Source: Quillaja saponaria (Eukaryota; Streptophyta; Magnoliopsida; Fabales; Quillajaceae). Taken from it: a stretch of 64,000 nt of DNA. Positions 34,037-45,239 of this stretch are shown piece after piece; the first letter of the stretch is position 1; each line of letters begins with the position of its first letter. The stretch is taken from positions 19,096,001-19,160,000 of the forward strand of contig CM055612.1 in the NCBI GenBank assembly GCA_029379385.1, in the 5' to 3' direction. The notes beneath the pieces are model-generated. The model was not told the DNA's origin and made no database searches. It saw nothing but the letters and a program-made list of their open reading frames with translations. The position numbers were made by a program, and so were the translations under genes.

Positions 34037-36030
34037 GGAGCCTTAGAGATATAAAATTTTGATTTCCTTTTATACTCTTATGAGTTTGTATTATTACATA
34101 ATTCCATTTAATTGTTATTTCGCTACAAATAGACTTTTTTCTTTTTTTTTAATTTTAATTTTCCCTATTTTTACTCTATTTTAATCAATAGAATTGTAAT
34201 TATTTTAGTATTATCGATTTCTTTTTTACTAATTCTTCTCAATATTAATATATCTATAATTTCTCAATAATTATATGCCATAGCAATTAAAATTAAAATT
34301 TTTATTTTTTATTTATTTAAAAAGTACCTAATAATCTTAAATTTTTTTAGTTCTTTTCAAATTTAGGAATTTAAATTTAAAAAATTATTATGAATAAAAA
34401 AATATATTAAGAGTATAGTTTTCATGATTTTAATATTGTTGTTTAACTTTTATATCATAAAAAATTATATTTTTTCAATAATTATATGTCAATATTAGTT
34501 TATTAATTTTTTTAATAAGTTCCTAATAATTATAATATAATATTTTTTAGTTCTTCTCAACTCTATGAAATTTTTTTTTAAATATTATGAATTAAAAAAC
34601 ATATTTAAAGTATGGTTTCCATAATTGTATATTATTGTTTTAATTTTTAATAAAAAAAATTTATTTTCTTAAATACCCTATAAATTTTTACTATTACATA
34701 AATAAATTATTTTGCTTCAAATATTATGTTTTTTATTTTACCACTTTCATAATTTTTTACTATTTTAACATTAATATTGACTATTGACTATTGATTTTTT
34801 TACTTTCATAATTATTTTATGATTATAATATTATTGTAGGAATTCTTTCTCCATCCTTAATATTTTTTACATTAATTGTTGATGAACCCCTATTTGGTTA
34901 AGCTGTGTATAAAAATACTGCGTGTAAAAATATTTTTCAAGTAAAGCAATTTAAAAAGTGTTGTATAAAAAACTGAAAAAGTATTTGGATTAATTAACAT
35001 AAAAGGGCGATAAAAAAAATTGTTTGGTTTTATTTTTAAAAAAAGAATACTGACTATTAACATTACTAAAAAGACTAGTTTAACAAATATTATGATTATA
35101 TTTGTCTAAATAATATAATTATTAAAATTTATTTGAACTTCTCTTATTTTTTTATTTGAAAAGTTTCTTTTCCTAGCTTTAGCTTTTAAAATTCTAAAAA
35201 CTCAAAAATATTTTTCTATAAAACTTAAAAAATAAAATCTCTATTATCAAACATTTTTATTAAAAAAAAAACTCAAAACTATTTTGAAAACTAAACCAAA
35301 CAGAACTACTTATATATTATAAATACGATTTGTTAAATATCTTACAAAAACTATTTACAAGAAAAGCTAAATAGTGATAAATATACCACATTACTTAATG
35401 GAAGTAGTGGCTATCTATGTTTCATTAATGCATCATTGTTACTTATTTCATTCCACGGGTCAAACAATAATCATTTCATAGAAGATTTTTTTAATTATCC
35501 TAAGAACACTTACTAATATGAAATTTAAAAATTAAAACTTTTTTAAAAATAATAATCTATACATTAAATAATATTAATATTATGATAAATCACTGTATTA
35601 TAAATTTTTTATTTACAAAATTCTATCAAATATTTTAAGATTATTCATTAGAAAAACTCTTCATAAAATACTTTAAAAAATATAATTGGAGAAGACATGT
35701 GGCAAAGGTTGATTCAAGTATTAGTCAAGACTCTTCTTTTATCATCTACTATTTTTTAGCATGTAATCCACAAATTTTAGTTCAATTTTTAATACATGGC
35801 AACTCTCTTCTTTGTATTATCGAAATATAAACTCTAGTTTTAGTAGTAAACATTTATAATTATTTTCATTTTTGTAAGTAGAAGTGGTCACCAAATGTCC
35901 CAAGTTTGCTGTAAAAAAGTATAAAATTGAAAAATTACATTAGAAAAAGGTTATCTCCAAAAAGAAATGAAAGTACATATTCTCATCTACATTTTGCCTT
36001 CTGTAAATTTTAATATTTTTACCCATACTA
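34037..36030. other. AT-rich intergenic region
   Basis: Very AT-rich, no gene recognised. It contains one MITE (34892-35302) and homopolymer runs. Confidence 0.5.
34892..35302. mobile_element. MITE with TTTGGTT termini
   Basis: The left end ATTTGGTTAAGCTG is matched by the inverse right end TGTTTGGTTTAGTT. The flanks GAACCCCT (34884-34891) and GAACTACT (35303-35310) look like an aged 8-bp duplication, as for hAT elements. It is non-coding and about 410 bp. Confidence 0.5.
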
Positions 36031-36036
36031 ATCCTC

Positions 36037-36265
36037 AACCAGAATGACTCAATATTCACCAAAATGAATGAATACATTCAGTAGTAACAAACAGGTGGCT
36101 TTGCTGCAAATTGTGTGAAATTCTTATAGGTGGGTTTACCCACACTATTCCTCAAAATTGAAACCAGAATGACTCAACATTCACCAAAATGAATAAATAC
36201 ATTCAGTAGTAACAAACAGGTGGCTTTGCTGCAAATTGTGTGAAATTCTTATAGGTGGGCCATTG
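36037..36265. repeat. Tandem duplication, 125-bp unit x1.8
   Basis: A block starting CCAGAATGACTCAA recurs at an offset of 125 bp with only two or three differences, up to CTTATAGGTGGG. It is recent by its identity. Confidence 0.85.
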
Positions 36266-36277
36266 GTTTTTTTTTTT

Positions 36278-36314
36278 GGGGGGTGGGGGGTGGGTGGTGG
36301 GGTTGGGGGGTTGG
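36278..36314 (+). other. G-rich run, G-quadruplex candidate
   Basis: Runs of six, six, three, four and six G separated by 1-4 nt follow an 11-T tract. It lies about 490 bp beyond the stop codon of the kinase-like gene, C-rich on that gene's coding strand. Confidence 0.7.
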
Positions 36315-36803
36315 TGTTGTTAGTATGATTTGATATTTCCTCAGCACCTATGGGACAAAGAAACCCTAAGAGACCCCTCTGGTCCCCTGAGATTACAAGA
36401 AGGGAAACCTGGGATACAATTTTCCCTTGTATCATTCAACTTGTAGGGCCCCTAGGACCACATACAATAAAAGATGTTTTTTCCTGCTTTCTTTCTTTCT
36501 TTCTTTTTTCCTTTTTCTCTCCCCACACTTTATCAAATCATTCCAGTTTCTCACGATAAAGTTTAAGTGCCTGATCGCTCATAACACTCATAGGAGACGT
36601 GTTTTAATATTCCCACCATTCATGCCTCTAGCATAATGTGAAAATAGGTTATCATGGCAAAGACATTTCAAAGGAAAAGAACTCAGATTCCAATCCTTCA
36701 CCTATAGAATGACGGATACGGATCCAAAATGCAACTCCCTTAAAGGGGCTGTTCCATGTTAACTAGTATCAACAGATTGGATTCCACAAAGATCTATAGA
36801 TGT

Positions 36804-39800
36804 TTACCTATCATTGTTGTTGTTTGATCGCGTCAATATTGCTAAAATTTCAGAGAATTGAGGGCGCTTTGAGGGAGTGTTGTTCCAGCACTTTGTCATT
36901 AGAGATTTTAGATTTTGTGGGCAGTCCTTTGGGATCTCTGGTCTAAGGCCACAAGCAGCAATTCCCACTGCTGCCTGAACAGGTGAATATGCAGCATAGG
37001 CTGCCTCGCCAGTAACCATCTCCCAAATTACCATCCCAAAACTATAAACATTACTCATCCACGTCTCTGTAACACTCTCTGGGTCACCTGCAATTATCTG
37101 TTCCCAACCAAAAAGAAACACACAGCATCAGTTTCAGGACTACCATAAATTCTTCCAGAAGAAGAAAGAAAGCTATGACAAAGAGGAAATATGAAACAGC
37201 AAAAGTTAATGTGTTTGCATTGCATATAAGCAATGTAATAAAGGTGCATAGATATCTGTTTCAAAGAATAATGGAATCAGCTGTAGGTTTTTCTCTTTTT
37301 ACATTTCCTTTTTAAGTAGTACATAAAATCCTTTAAGCAATATACTTCTAAGCTTAAGGAGATTCATTGGAAAAATAGTGAAACAACAATTAATTAGACC
37401 TTCACCTATTATGAATTATACTCCAGAAACACGAGTCATCTGTCTCTATCCTTCTCAGAGACAAAGATGTATACATGCCACCAATCTATTTAAGAGAAAT
37501 TAAGATTTTCTTCCTTTTTACAAATAAAATTCAGATTATATTTTGCCTCAACATATACCGTGAGCAAAAAAGGTTGGCAAAATCATGTCCATATAGTAGG
37601 TAGCTTTACCAATTTTGTGCTTTTGAACAAAGGCGCTGGGGATGGCTAAGTGGTTTTATCAATAGAATAATCACCTAAAAAGCTAGGGTAAACTTATGCC
37701 AAAAGACCATAAGAAGCTCCACTAATTACTATCAATTTGTTAAAGTGTAAAGCAAAAACAATTATTGAAATATGTTAATGTTAGTCATGCTCATATAATG
37801 ATGCCAGGACAAGTGACATAAAGTGACTTTAAATGTTGGCTGGAGCATGAAAATGCAATTCACATACAATGAATCTAAGCATCTTACTTGACACAGTATT
37901 TCATTAATAAATTATTCTAATTGCCATTACAATTAGTTTTCAAGTTAGGACATCAAAATAAAAACAGCTCAAATACTTTAGAATGGAAACTCAGAGTAGT
38001 TCAATTCCAGATATGGTTATATCTGAAACAATACAGTGATAATCTACAGAGCCAGTATGCAAAAAAAAAAAAAAACTATAATTCAGCACCAACTAAGAAA
38101 CCATGTGTTTGATGAGACACCACATATACGGAACTTGAATCAACAAAAGATGTGTACCAAGTGGATAGAAAAGCTCGATACCACATGAATTCCAGTATAT
38201 ATTCAAAATTTACAATATGATAAATGAAATGCAGATAAATTTTGTGGGGAAAGAGAAAAAACTGATCTTAGGAATATAGTGAAGAATAGCTTCACAAGCA
38301 TGATATGCAGAAAAAAAAATTCTTTTGTCATGTTCAACAGAGCTGAACCCTTTTTCTCCCTTTCCATCTCTACCTATGGCTATAATATTCAAGTTTTGTA
38401 ATCAAATCAACAAGAACTCGTGCAAGAACAGCAAATTGTCTACAGATTCATTGCCTGATTCCTCTGGAAGGGAATATTGCCATTTGTATAAATAGCAACG
38501 CTAAGAGATGTACCAATCCAAGGGTTAAAGAGCTAGAGGAGCAGTTGTGTAGACCAAGTCATTCTAACTGCTTAGTCCTGCATCTTATATTGGCCTTCTA
38601 AAGGCCGATGGATTTAAAAGGACTTCTAGGCTTCAACTGTTTGCAAGTAGAAGAGAATATGCAGTATTACAAATAGCCTATCTGTGAATTTTTGCTATAC
38701 TTATTAAGAAAACCATTTTTGAGATCTGGAAGTAAAAGGAGAAAAAAAACAAGTTGGATGAAGACACAAACACATGCATACACAAATATCCAAATCTAGT
38801 AGTAGCACAGTTAATTATGTAATATATGCTTGAAACGATATGGAGTAATGGCAATTTTGTTCAGCCATAATCATTGCAATATTATAGGCAAACCTCTGGA
38901 GCTAGCCATCTATAACCATCAGTTTCATACTCCGTTGCCTCTCCAACACTCTTGCAAGCAGCAACAATACCCATGTCTCCTAAGCAAGCATTCCCATGAC
39001 GATCCAACAGAATCCTCTGCATGTTCAGGTCTCTGTAGGCAACACCGTGATCATTCATAAACTTGATTCCTTCTGCTACATCAGCTGCAATTCTTATGAT
39101 TTCCTTGGTTTGAAGCTTCTTGTTCTTTAGCATTAAGTCGTGGACTGACCCACCTTCCATCAACTTCGTCACCACACATAACCCATGATTATCATCCACA
39201 CATACACCATAGAATTGCAAGATATTGTTATGGCCACATGTCATTATTTCCAATAGATCTTTACGAAGCTCAAACTCGTAGGAATTTCCCTTGTCACACC
39301 CTTTGAGCTTCTCAATTCCAACCCTTTTCCCCTTGTAAACTCCTTTAAATGAACTCAGTCCTGTCTGATCAATAAACTCAAGATTATCCGAGTGCAACAG
39401 CCATTTACCTATCTCATTCCCACCTGATTGAATTGTCTGCCATTCATCCACAGATACAAGAACAGATGAAGTGGATAGGGGCATCTGAAGTTGAACCTTT
39501 TGGTTCAAATTCTCAAACCCATTTCTGTAATTTTGTTCACCGTTGTCCTCTTCAATCTCTCCCAGCTCTCTCGCCTTGGAGTTTTCTTCTTGACAACCAC
39601 AAAGCCCAAACGGAAGCTTAACTGTACTGGTTTTTGGCTTCTTAATAGCATACTTAAGAGCATTTTCTACTCGGGTTTTGAACAATTTATCTTGCCCAGA
39701 TTGAACGAGAAGAAGAACAATCCCAAGGGTAAAACCTTTCTTTTCAAAGATCTGTATCTTCTTGCAGCAAATGGATACATTGTCCAGTGCTCCCGACATA

Positions 39801-40744
39801 GCTGGCCATGAAATTGAAGAATTACAAGCAAATGTTAGTTTGAATACGGACCCCTGAATTTCATCATCAGACTCTTCTTGAATTATAATTGCAGGTTGGT
39901 CATCATCCGATGCTTGCTCTATCAATTTGATGTGAAGAAACACATCTTTCATATCGAATCCAGCCTGCGCATAACTGCAAAAATGAAGTGGGAAAAATGA
40001 ATTGAGATATCACAAGAAAAAGCTAAAAGTTTAATCTAATCAGAGTTGACACGAAAATTTTAATTGAAGAGACACCCAAATGCTCCATTGGGTTTCTTGA
40101 GCTAATGGCAGAGCCCAAAGCATTAACAAAAGGAAGAAAAAAAAAATACAATGAAACTGAGTTCAAAATTTGGATTTATCTAACAGTGACAAAAAAAGCA
40201 ACCAAATCAGTTACTCCAACGAAGTTAAACCGTACTGCCGCAGCTCAAGAAAAATTTCCCCTCTTTCTAAGAGTCCCAATCACAGGTCTGTGTTATTACA
40301 TCCATTTTCTCAGCAACCAAACAGATCCCAATAAAGAAAACTGGTAAAATGTTCAAAAATATCACACCTGAGTGGTAACGAATCGTAATGCTTGCGGATG
40401 TTGGACACGAGCTTTTCCGGCAGCTGGCTACCAGGGTAGAGTTGCGTAAGATTCCGCAAAACACTTCCCCACACAACCTTTCGACAACTATCGATCTTGG
40501 CCGGCGGTGGGTCCCTAGCTGAGTCCAGATTTAGTGTGTTCTTCAGTGAGGCAATTGCTTCGGACACGTTCCGACTCAGTTTCTGCAACCTCTTCTGCAT
40601 CGCTGATGACTCCTTGACTCCAAGCCCATTTGAGCTCTCCACCGTTAAGCCCTCCGATCTGTCTTCGGTCCTCATCAACACCTGCTCCACCATGTCCTCC
40701 TCTGTGCTCGCCCGGCTCGACCAGCACTCCAACGCAGCAGCCAT
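36804..40744 (-). CDS. Protein with C-terminal pseudokinase-like kinase domain (583 aa, 3 exons)
   Basis: Exons on the minus strand are 40744-40368, 39974-38894 and 37097-36804, joined at GT-AG junctions (CAG|GTGTGA, TTGCAG|TTATG, GAG|GTTTG, AACAG|ATAATT) in frame. Translation starts at ATG 40744 (MAAALECW); the six codons before it lack an ATG. Residues 1-320 have no domain I can name with certainty: an Arg/Lys helix-prone part (about 50-75) and a block around SYAQAGFDMKDVF. Residues 325-575 are a TKL-type kinase domain. Key residues are changed: the VAIK Lys position reads VGIEK (Glu347), the HRDLKxxN loop reads YRDLNMQR, while DMG (Asp459) and APE (484-486) are kept. It therefore looks like a pseudokinase or a very atypical kinase. 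Similar full-length proteins are, as I recall, conserved across land plants. A relationship to plant MLKL-like immune proteins is possible but unproven. The frame is intact, so it is probably expressed. Confidence 0.85.
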
Positions 40745-41805
40745 GGCTCGTTTAAAACCCAAATGTAGCTCTGACCCAATGTTGGAATTGACCTCTATTA
40801 GGTAACGAAAGCTTCACAAGGAAGCTGAAGACATAGATAGTTTCAGATTTCTGAGGCTACCCATAATTTTTTTTTCTTTTCTGACAGGGAAAGTGAGGAG
40901 GGAGAGAGAAGGAGGTATGGGACATTGGTTTTGTTGGGGAGATTATTTTAACAATAAGATTCAAGTTAAAAAGATTTGAACTTACATAATTTTTAAGCTT
41001 AAAATAAATATAAATTGAAGTTTTTTAACATTAGAAATTTAATTTATAAAAATTAAAAAAAATAAATATAATTGCATCTCATTTTAATTTATTTATGATG
41101 TAATTGAATCTTTTTTTTTTTAAATAATGTAAAAAATTTAATTAAAATTCTATAGATTTTGATAAGAGTGGCCTTATTATCACAACCAAAATACTTTAAG
41201 GTCATAACTTATTAATTGCTAAAGATATAGAATAGAGTAAACTATTCTCGATTAATATTATCTTAAAAATTAATTACATAATAAATCAAAATTTCATTAA
41301 ACAAAAAGATGAGAAAATAAAAAATGAATATGCTTTCTTTCAAACCTGCTCATCTTCTATCTATGAGTCTTCACTCTATCTTCCTTCCTCTACTTTTCAC
41401 ACATTGTTTGGTTCTCCCTCTCTAATTTTTTTATTTATAAATTAACAAATTAATTAATTTTTCATGCTTTATTTTTTTGTTCAAGCATGCTAATTTTAAA
41501 AGATTAAGGTTTCGTGCTCATATAAATAGTGATGGAAATTACATGATTAGGACATGGCCTGAAATTTACGTACACAAAAAAGGAAAGGATAATGACTAAG
41601 AATTTTGCTTTAACATTCTCATTGTTTTGCTTAAGGTGATAAACTGATAATAAAACCAAAAAGTTGATAAAGAGCTATAGAGTTGGTACGCATGAGAACA
41701 TAAATGAGAAGTTGCAATATGAGAATGAATCTAATTGATGAAAGATAAATAAAAAAGAGAATGAGTTAGAGGGTATTTTTGAAATGATAAAATTTATCAC
41801 ATTTA
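40745..41805. other. Upstream region of the kinase-like gene
   Basis: The first 170 bp are probably 5' UTR (purine-rich on the minus strand). The rest is AT-rich with no recognisable element; I cannot place a TATA box with confidence. Confidence 0.4.
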
Positions 41806-42285
41806 GGCTTGATTTAGTAATGCTGTCGCTTTTAAAATGTTGATATAACTTTCATGCTGTGAAAAAGTAGTTATCATAAAGTTACAACAACCATGTTTGA
41901 TAAATTTTTTATAAAAGTTGTTGTGGGTAATAAAAGTAACAAACAAGGTATTTGATAAAATAAATCATAAACTGCGATGAACGTATAAAATGATAAAAAT
42001 AGACACATAAATTAAATATATATATAGAAAGAGAAATTTAATAGTTTATAAATTAATTGAAGATATATTTAGTAATTTTCTAAAATTAATAAAGTGATTT
42101 TTGTATTTTTAATTTTGAAAAGCCACAGCTAGTTTTTAAAAACATCACTTGGGATATTTTTAAAAGCACCCATGACTTTTTAAAAGCAGTAGAAGAAGCA
42201 TCTAAAAAAATAACAAATAATATCTAGATAATATAGCTTTTTAAAAGCCAAAGCACTATCTTGAAACGCATTATCAAATTCAGTC
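41806..42285. mobile_element. MITE family M, copy 1
   Basis: Left end GGCTTGATTTAGTAATGC; the right end, inverted, reads GACTGAATTTGATAATGCG. It shares internal words with copies 2 and 3: CTTTCATGCTGTGAAAAAG, then GATAAATTTTTTATAAAAGTTG, then a GTATTTGATAAAATAAATCAT block. About 480 bp, non-coding. Confidence 0.7.
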
Positions 42286-42400
42286 TTAATAGGTTGTGAC
42301 ACTAAAAATATTAACTGGGAAAATAAGGCTACCTTTTTTTAAATTATTTAATTTTATAATTTCACCATGTTTTTCACTTTCTTTTAAAGGAAAAAGAGAT

Positions 42401-42484
42401 GGGGATTAATTTAGACACTATCAACAAAATTAATCAAAAGACTAATTTAGACACCGTTAACAAAATTAATTAAAAGACTAATTA
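42401..42484. repeat. Short tandem duplication, about 37-bp unit x2
   Basis: The words TTTAGACACTATCAACAAAATT and TTTAGACACCGTTAACAAAATT each followed by AATYAAAAGACTAA occur head to tail. Confidence 0.6.
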
Positions 42485-43984
42485 AAAATTAATAGAGTAA
42501 ATTACACTACTCTCATTTAAGGTTTACTGAAAAGACATTAAGGTTTAAAATTTAGAAAATATGCTATTTCTCCCCTTGTAAGAATGAAAAACTAATAATG
42601 TTAAAAAATAATTTTTATTATTTTTAAAATTATAAGTTTTTCTTCGAAGTACCAAAATGTCATATTTAAATATTATCATTTCAAATAAGTCCTAAATATT
42701 TATATTTACAAAACAAACAAATCATAATTTTAATATTTTCTTTCAAATAATTTTAAATATTAATATAAAGTATTTTCTTTCCTCGTTCACTTTTGTATTT
42801 TCAAAATGTTTTAGTTTCAAAATATTAACTAAATAGTAATTTAAAAAATAAAGATAAAAAAGTAATATTTTTATATAATTATTAATAAATAATAAAAAAA
42901 TTTAAAATTAATGAGATATTTTTATCCTCTCATTTCATAATAATTTTTTTTTCTCTTAATAAAAAAATATTTTTAATAATAGATTTATATATATCACTTA
43001 TTTAACTTTTCTTTTTTCACAAATGCTTGAATTTATCTTTAAAATACATACAAGTTTATATTTTATAGTTCATATCATAATAAAATAAAATAAAATATTT
43101 TAGTCTATTTTATTTAATATTAAAATTAAAATTTACTTGTATATGTGTAAAATATTTTCTTAATATTATATTGAAAATAATGTAATAAAATAAATAAATT
43201 GTGTTAAAATCTATTGCTATTAATATTATAAACAATTAAAAGTAAGTAACAATAGATAAAAAGTTAGCCACATACACGTGTTTATGCATATGCCTAATAT
43301 ATTTTTTCAAAGTACAATGTGGTTATTTAAGTTTTTGAGTCATATTAAAAGATAAAAATAAGTTATTTTGTACATGGTTTGACACCTCCAATTGCCAATT
43401 GAGGAGCTTCGACTGCAAATTGGGTGCATTGGGTTATTGAATCTATAGATTAAACTAATTACAATCTGATTTAATTGAACCAAATTGACAAATCTGCATA
43501 AGTTGGTATTGATTAACTTATAAAAATCCGATTGCATTCTCACATAAATAAACTAATTTACCCTTAAAATTTTATTATTGTTACACTTTTAACTCTTAGG
43601 CTCAAATTTTATTTTTAATAATAATAATTTATTTATAAATTAATTCATATAAATAAAAATATTTCTATTTAAATCTAATAAAAAAAAAATTAAAGTATAA
43701 ATTTTGAAATTCCACTCAAATGTATATATTTTAAATAGTTTTAGTTATTCTCTCTTTCTCTTTTTTTATTTTTTTTATTTAAAGTTTATTGTAATGTCAC
43801 ATTTTAGTTGAAATAAAAAGAATGTTATAAACAATATATAATTTTTAAATAAAAATTAATAAATTAAGTAAAGAATAATCTATTACACAATATGTGGTGA
43901 TGTGTATATCTTTTAATGTAATTTGACTCCCAAACTGACTTATACCATATATATACCAAATAGATATTAGACTTATCAACATGA
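42485..43984. other. AT-rich intergenic, no gene recognised
   Basis: More than 75 percent A+T by eye, with homopolymer runs and no convincing feature on either strand. Confidence 0.5.
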
Positions 43985-44701
43985 CTTGGTTGAGTTTTGT
44001 AATGTTGTGATTTTTAAAAAGTTATTGTGGCTTTTATGTTGTTGAAAAACGGCTGTCAAAAAATCACAACAATCCTATTGGATAAATCTTTTATAAAAAT
44101 TGAAAAGGATAGTAAAAGTATTAAATAAGGTGTTTGATAAAACAAATCATAGGCTACTGTGAATATATCAAATGATAAAAATAGACATCATTAATATTAT
44201 TATTCTTAATCTCTACACATGTCTTACAATTATATAATTTTAAGTACTCATATATATATACACCCAATCAACACATGGAAAGAAGATTGGGATACTTTTC
44301 GAATTTTTCTTCCTTTACCTTTTTATTTTTATTCTTTATTTTTTAAATTTGAATGGAAGATCAAAAGAATTTACTGAGAAAAATTTTGTTTTGGAGGGAA
44401 GGCAAAGTAGAAGAAGAGATGGAAGAAATACGAGAGATTTTGGAATTATTTTGGGCAAATTAGATGGTTTATTAATTAAGGATATATTTGAAATTTTTAA
44501 AAATTAATAAGGTAATATTTGTATTTTAAAATTTGAAAAGCCACGTCAACTTACATTTAAAAATATCACTTGGGATAGTGTTTTTAAAGGCACTCCTGAT
44601 TTTTTGAAAATAATAGGAAAAAACACCCATAAAAAAATAAAAACTAACCAAATAATTTTAGGTGTTGTAGCTCTCTTAAAAAATTATTATAAAATTCAGT
44701 C
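43985..44701. mobile_element. MITE family M, copy 2 (longest)
   Basis: Left end TTGGTTGAGTTTTGTAATGTTG and right end, inverted, GACTGAATTTTATAATAA. It shares the same internal blocks as copy 1, plus an extra central stretch of about 230 bp (44210-44450). Confidence 0.7.
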
Positions 44702-44766
44702 TTATTTATTTATATACCAAACACATATTTGACTTATAGTCAATTTGATTTTTACAATCTAGCTTA

Positions 44767-45239
44767 AGCTAAGTTTGATAATAATGTGATTTTAAAAAAA
44801 TTACTATGACTTTCATGTTGTGAAAAAGCAGCGGTCAAAAAGTTATACCTTATTTAGTAAATCTTTTATAAAAGTTGATGTTAGTAGTGGAAACAATAAA
44901 TAAAGTGTTTAATAGACTAATTTTAAGCTGCTGTGAATATATATATAAAAATATAATAAATATCATTAAGTAAGAATATATTTAAAAAGAGAAACTAGAT
45001 GATTTATAAATTAACAAAAGATATATTTGAGATTTTTTTAAAATTAATAAGGTAATTTTTATATTTTTAATTTTAAAAATTTATATAAAAAAATATTATT
45101 TATAGTGCTTTTAAAAATATTAATGATTTTTTGAAAATAATAAAAAGAAATCCAAAAAATAAAAATTAACCATATAATTTTTAACTGATATGACTATTAA
45201 AACATAGAATATCCATAAAAAATATTATTAAACTTAGTC
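44767..45239. mobile_element. MITE family M, copy 3
   Basis: Left end AGCTAAGTTTGATAATAATG and right end, inverted, GACTAAGTTTAATAATAT. It has the same internal order as copies 1 and 2 and the same orientation. It begins only about 65 bp after copy 2. Confidence 0.7.
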
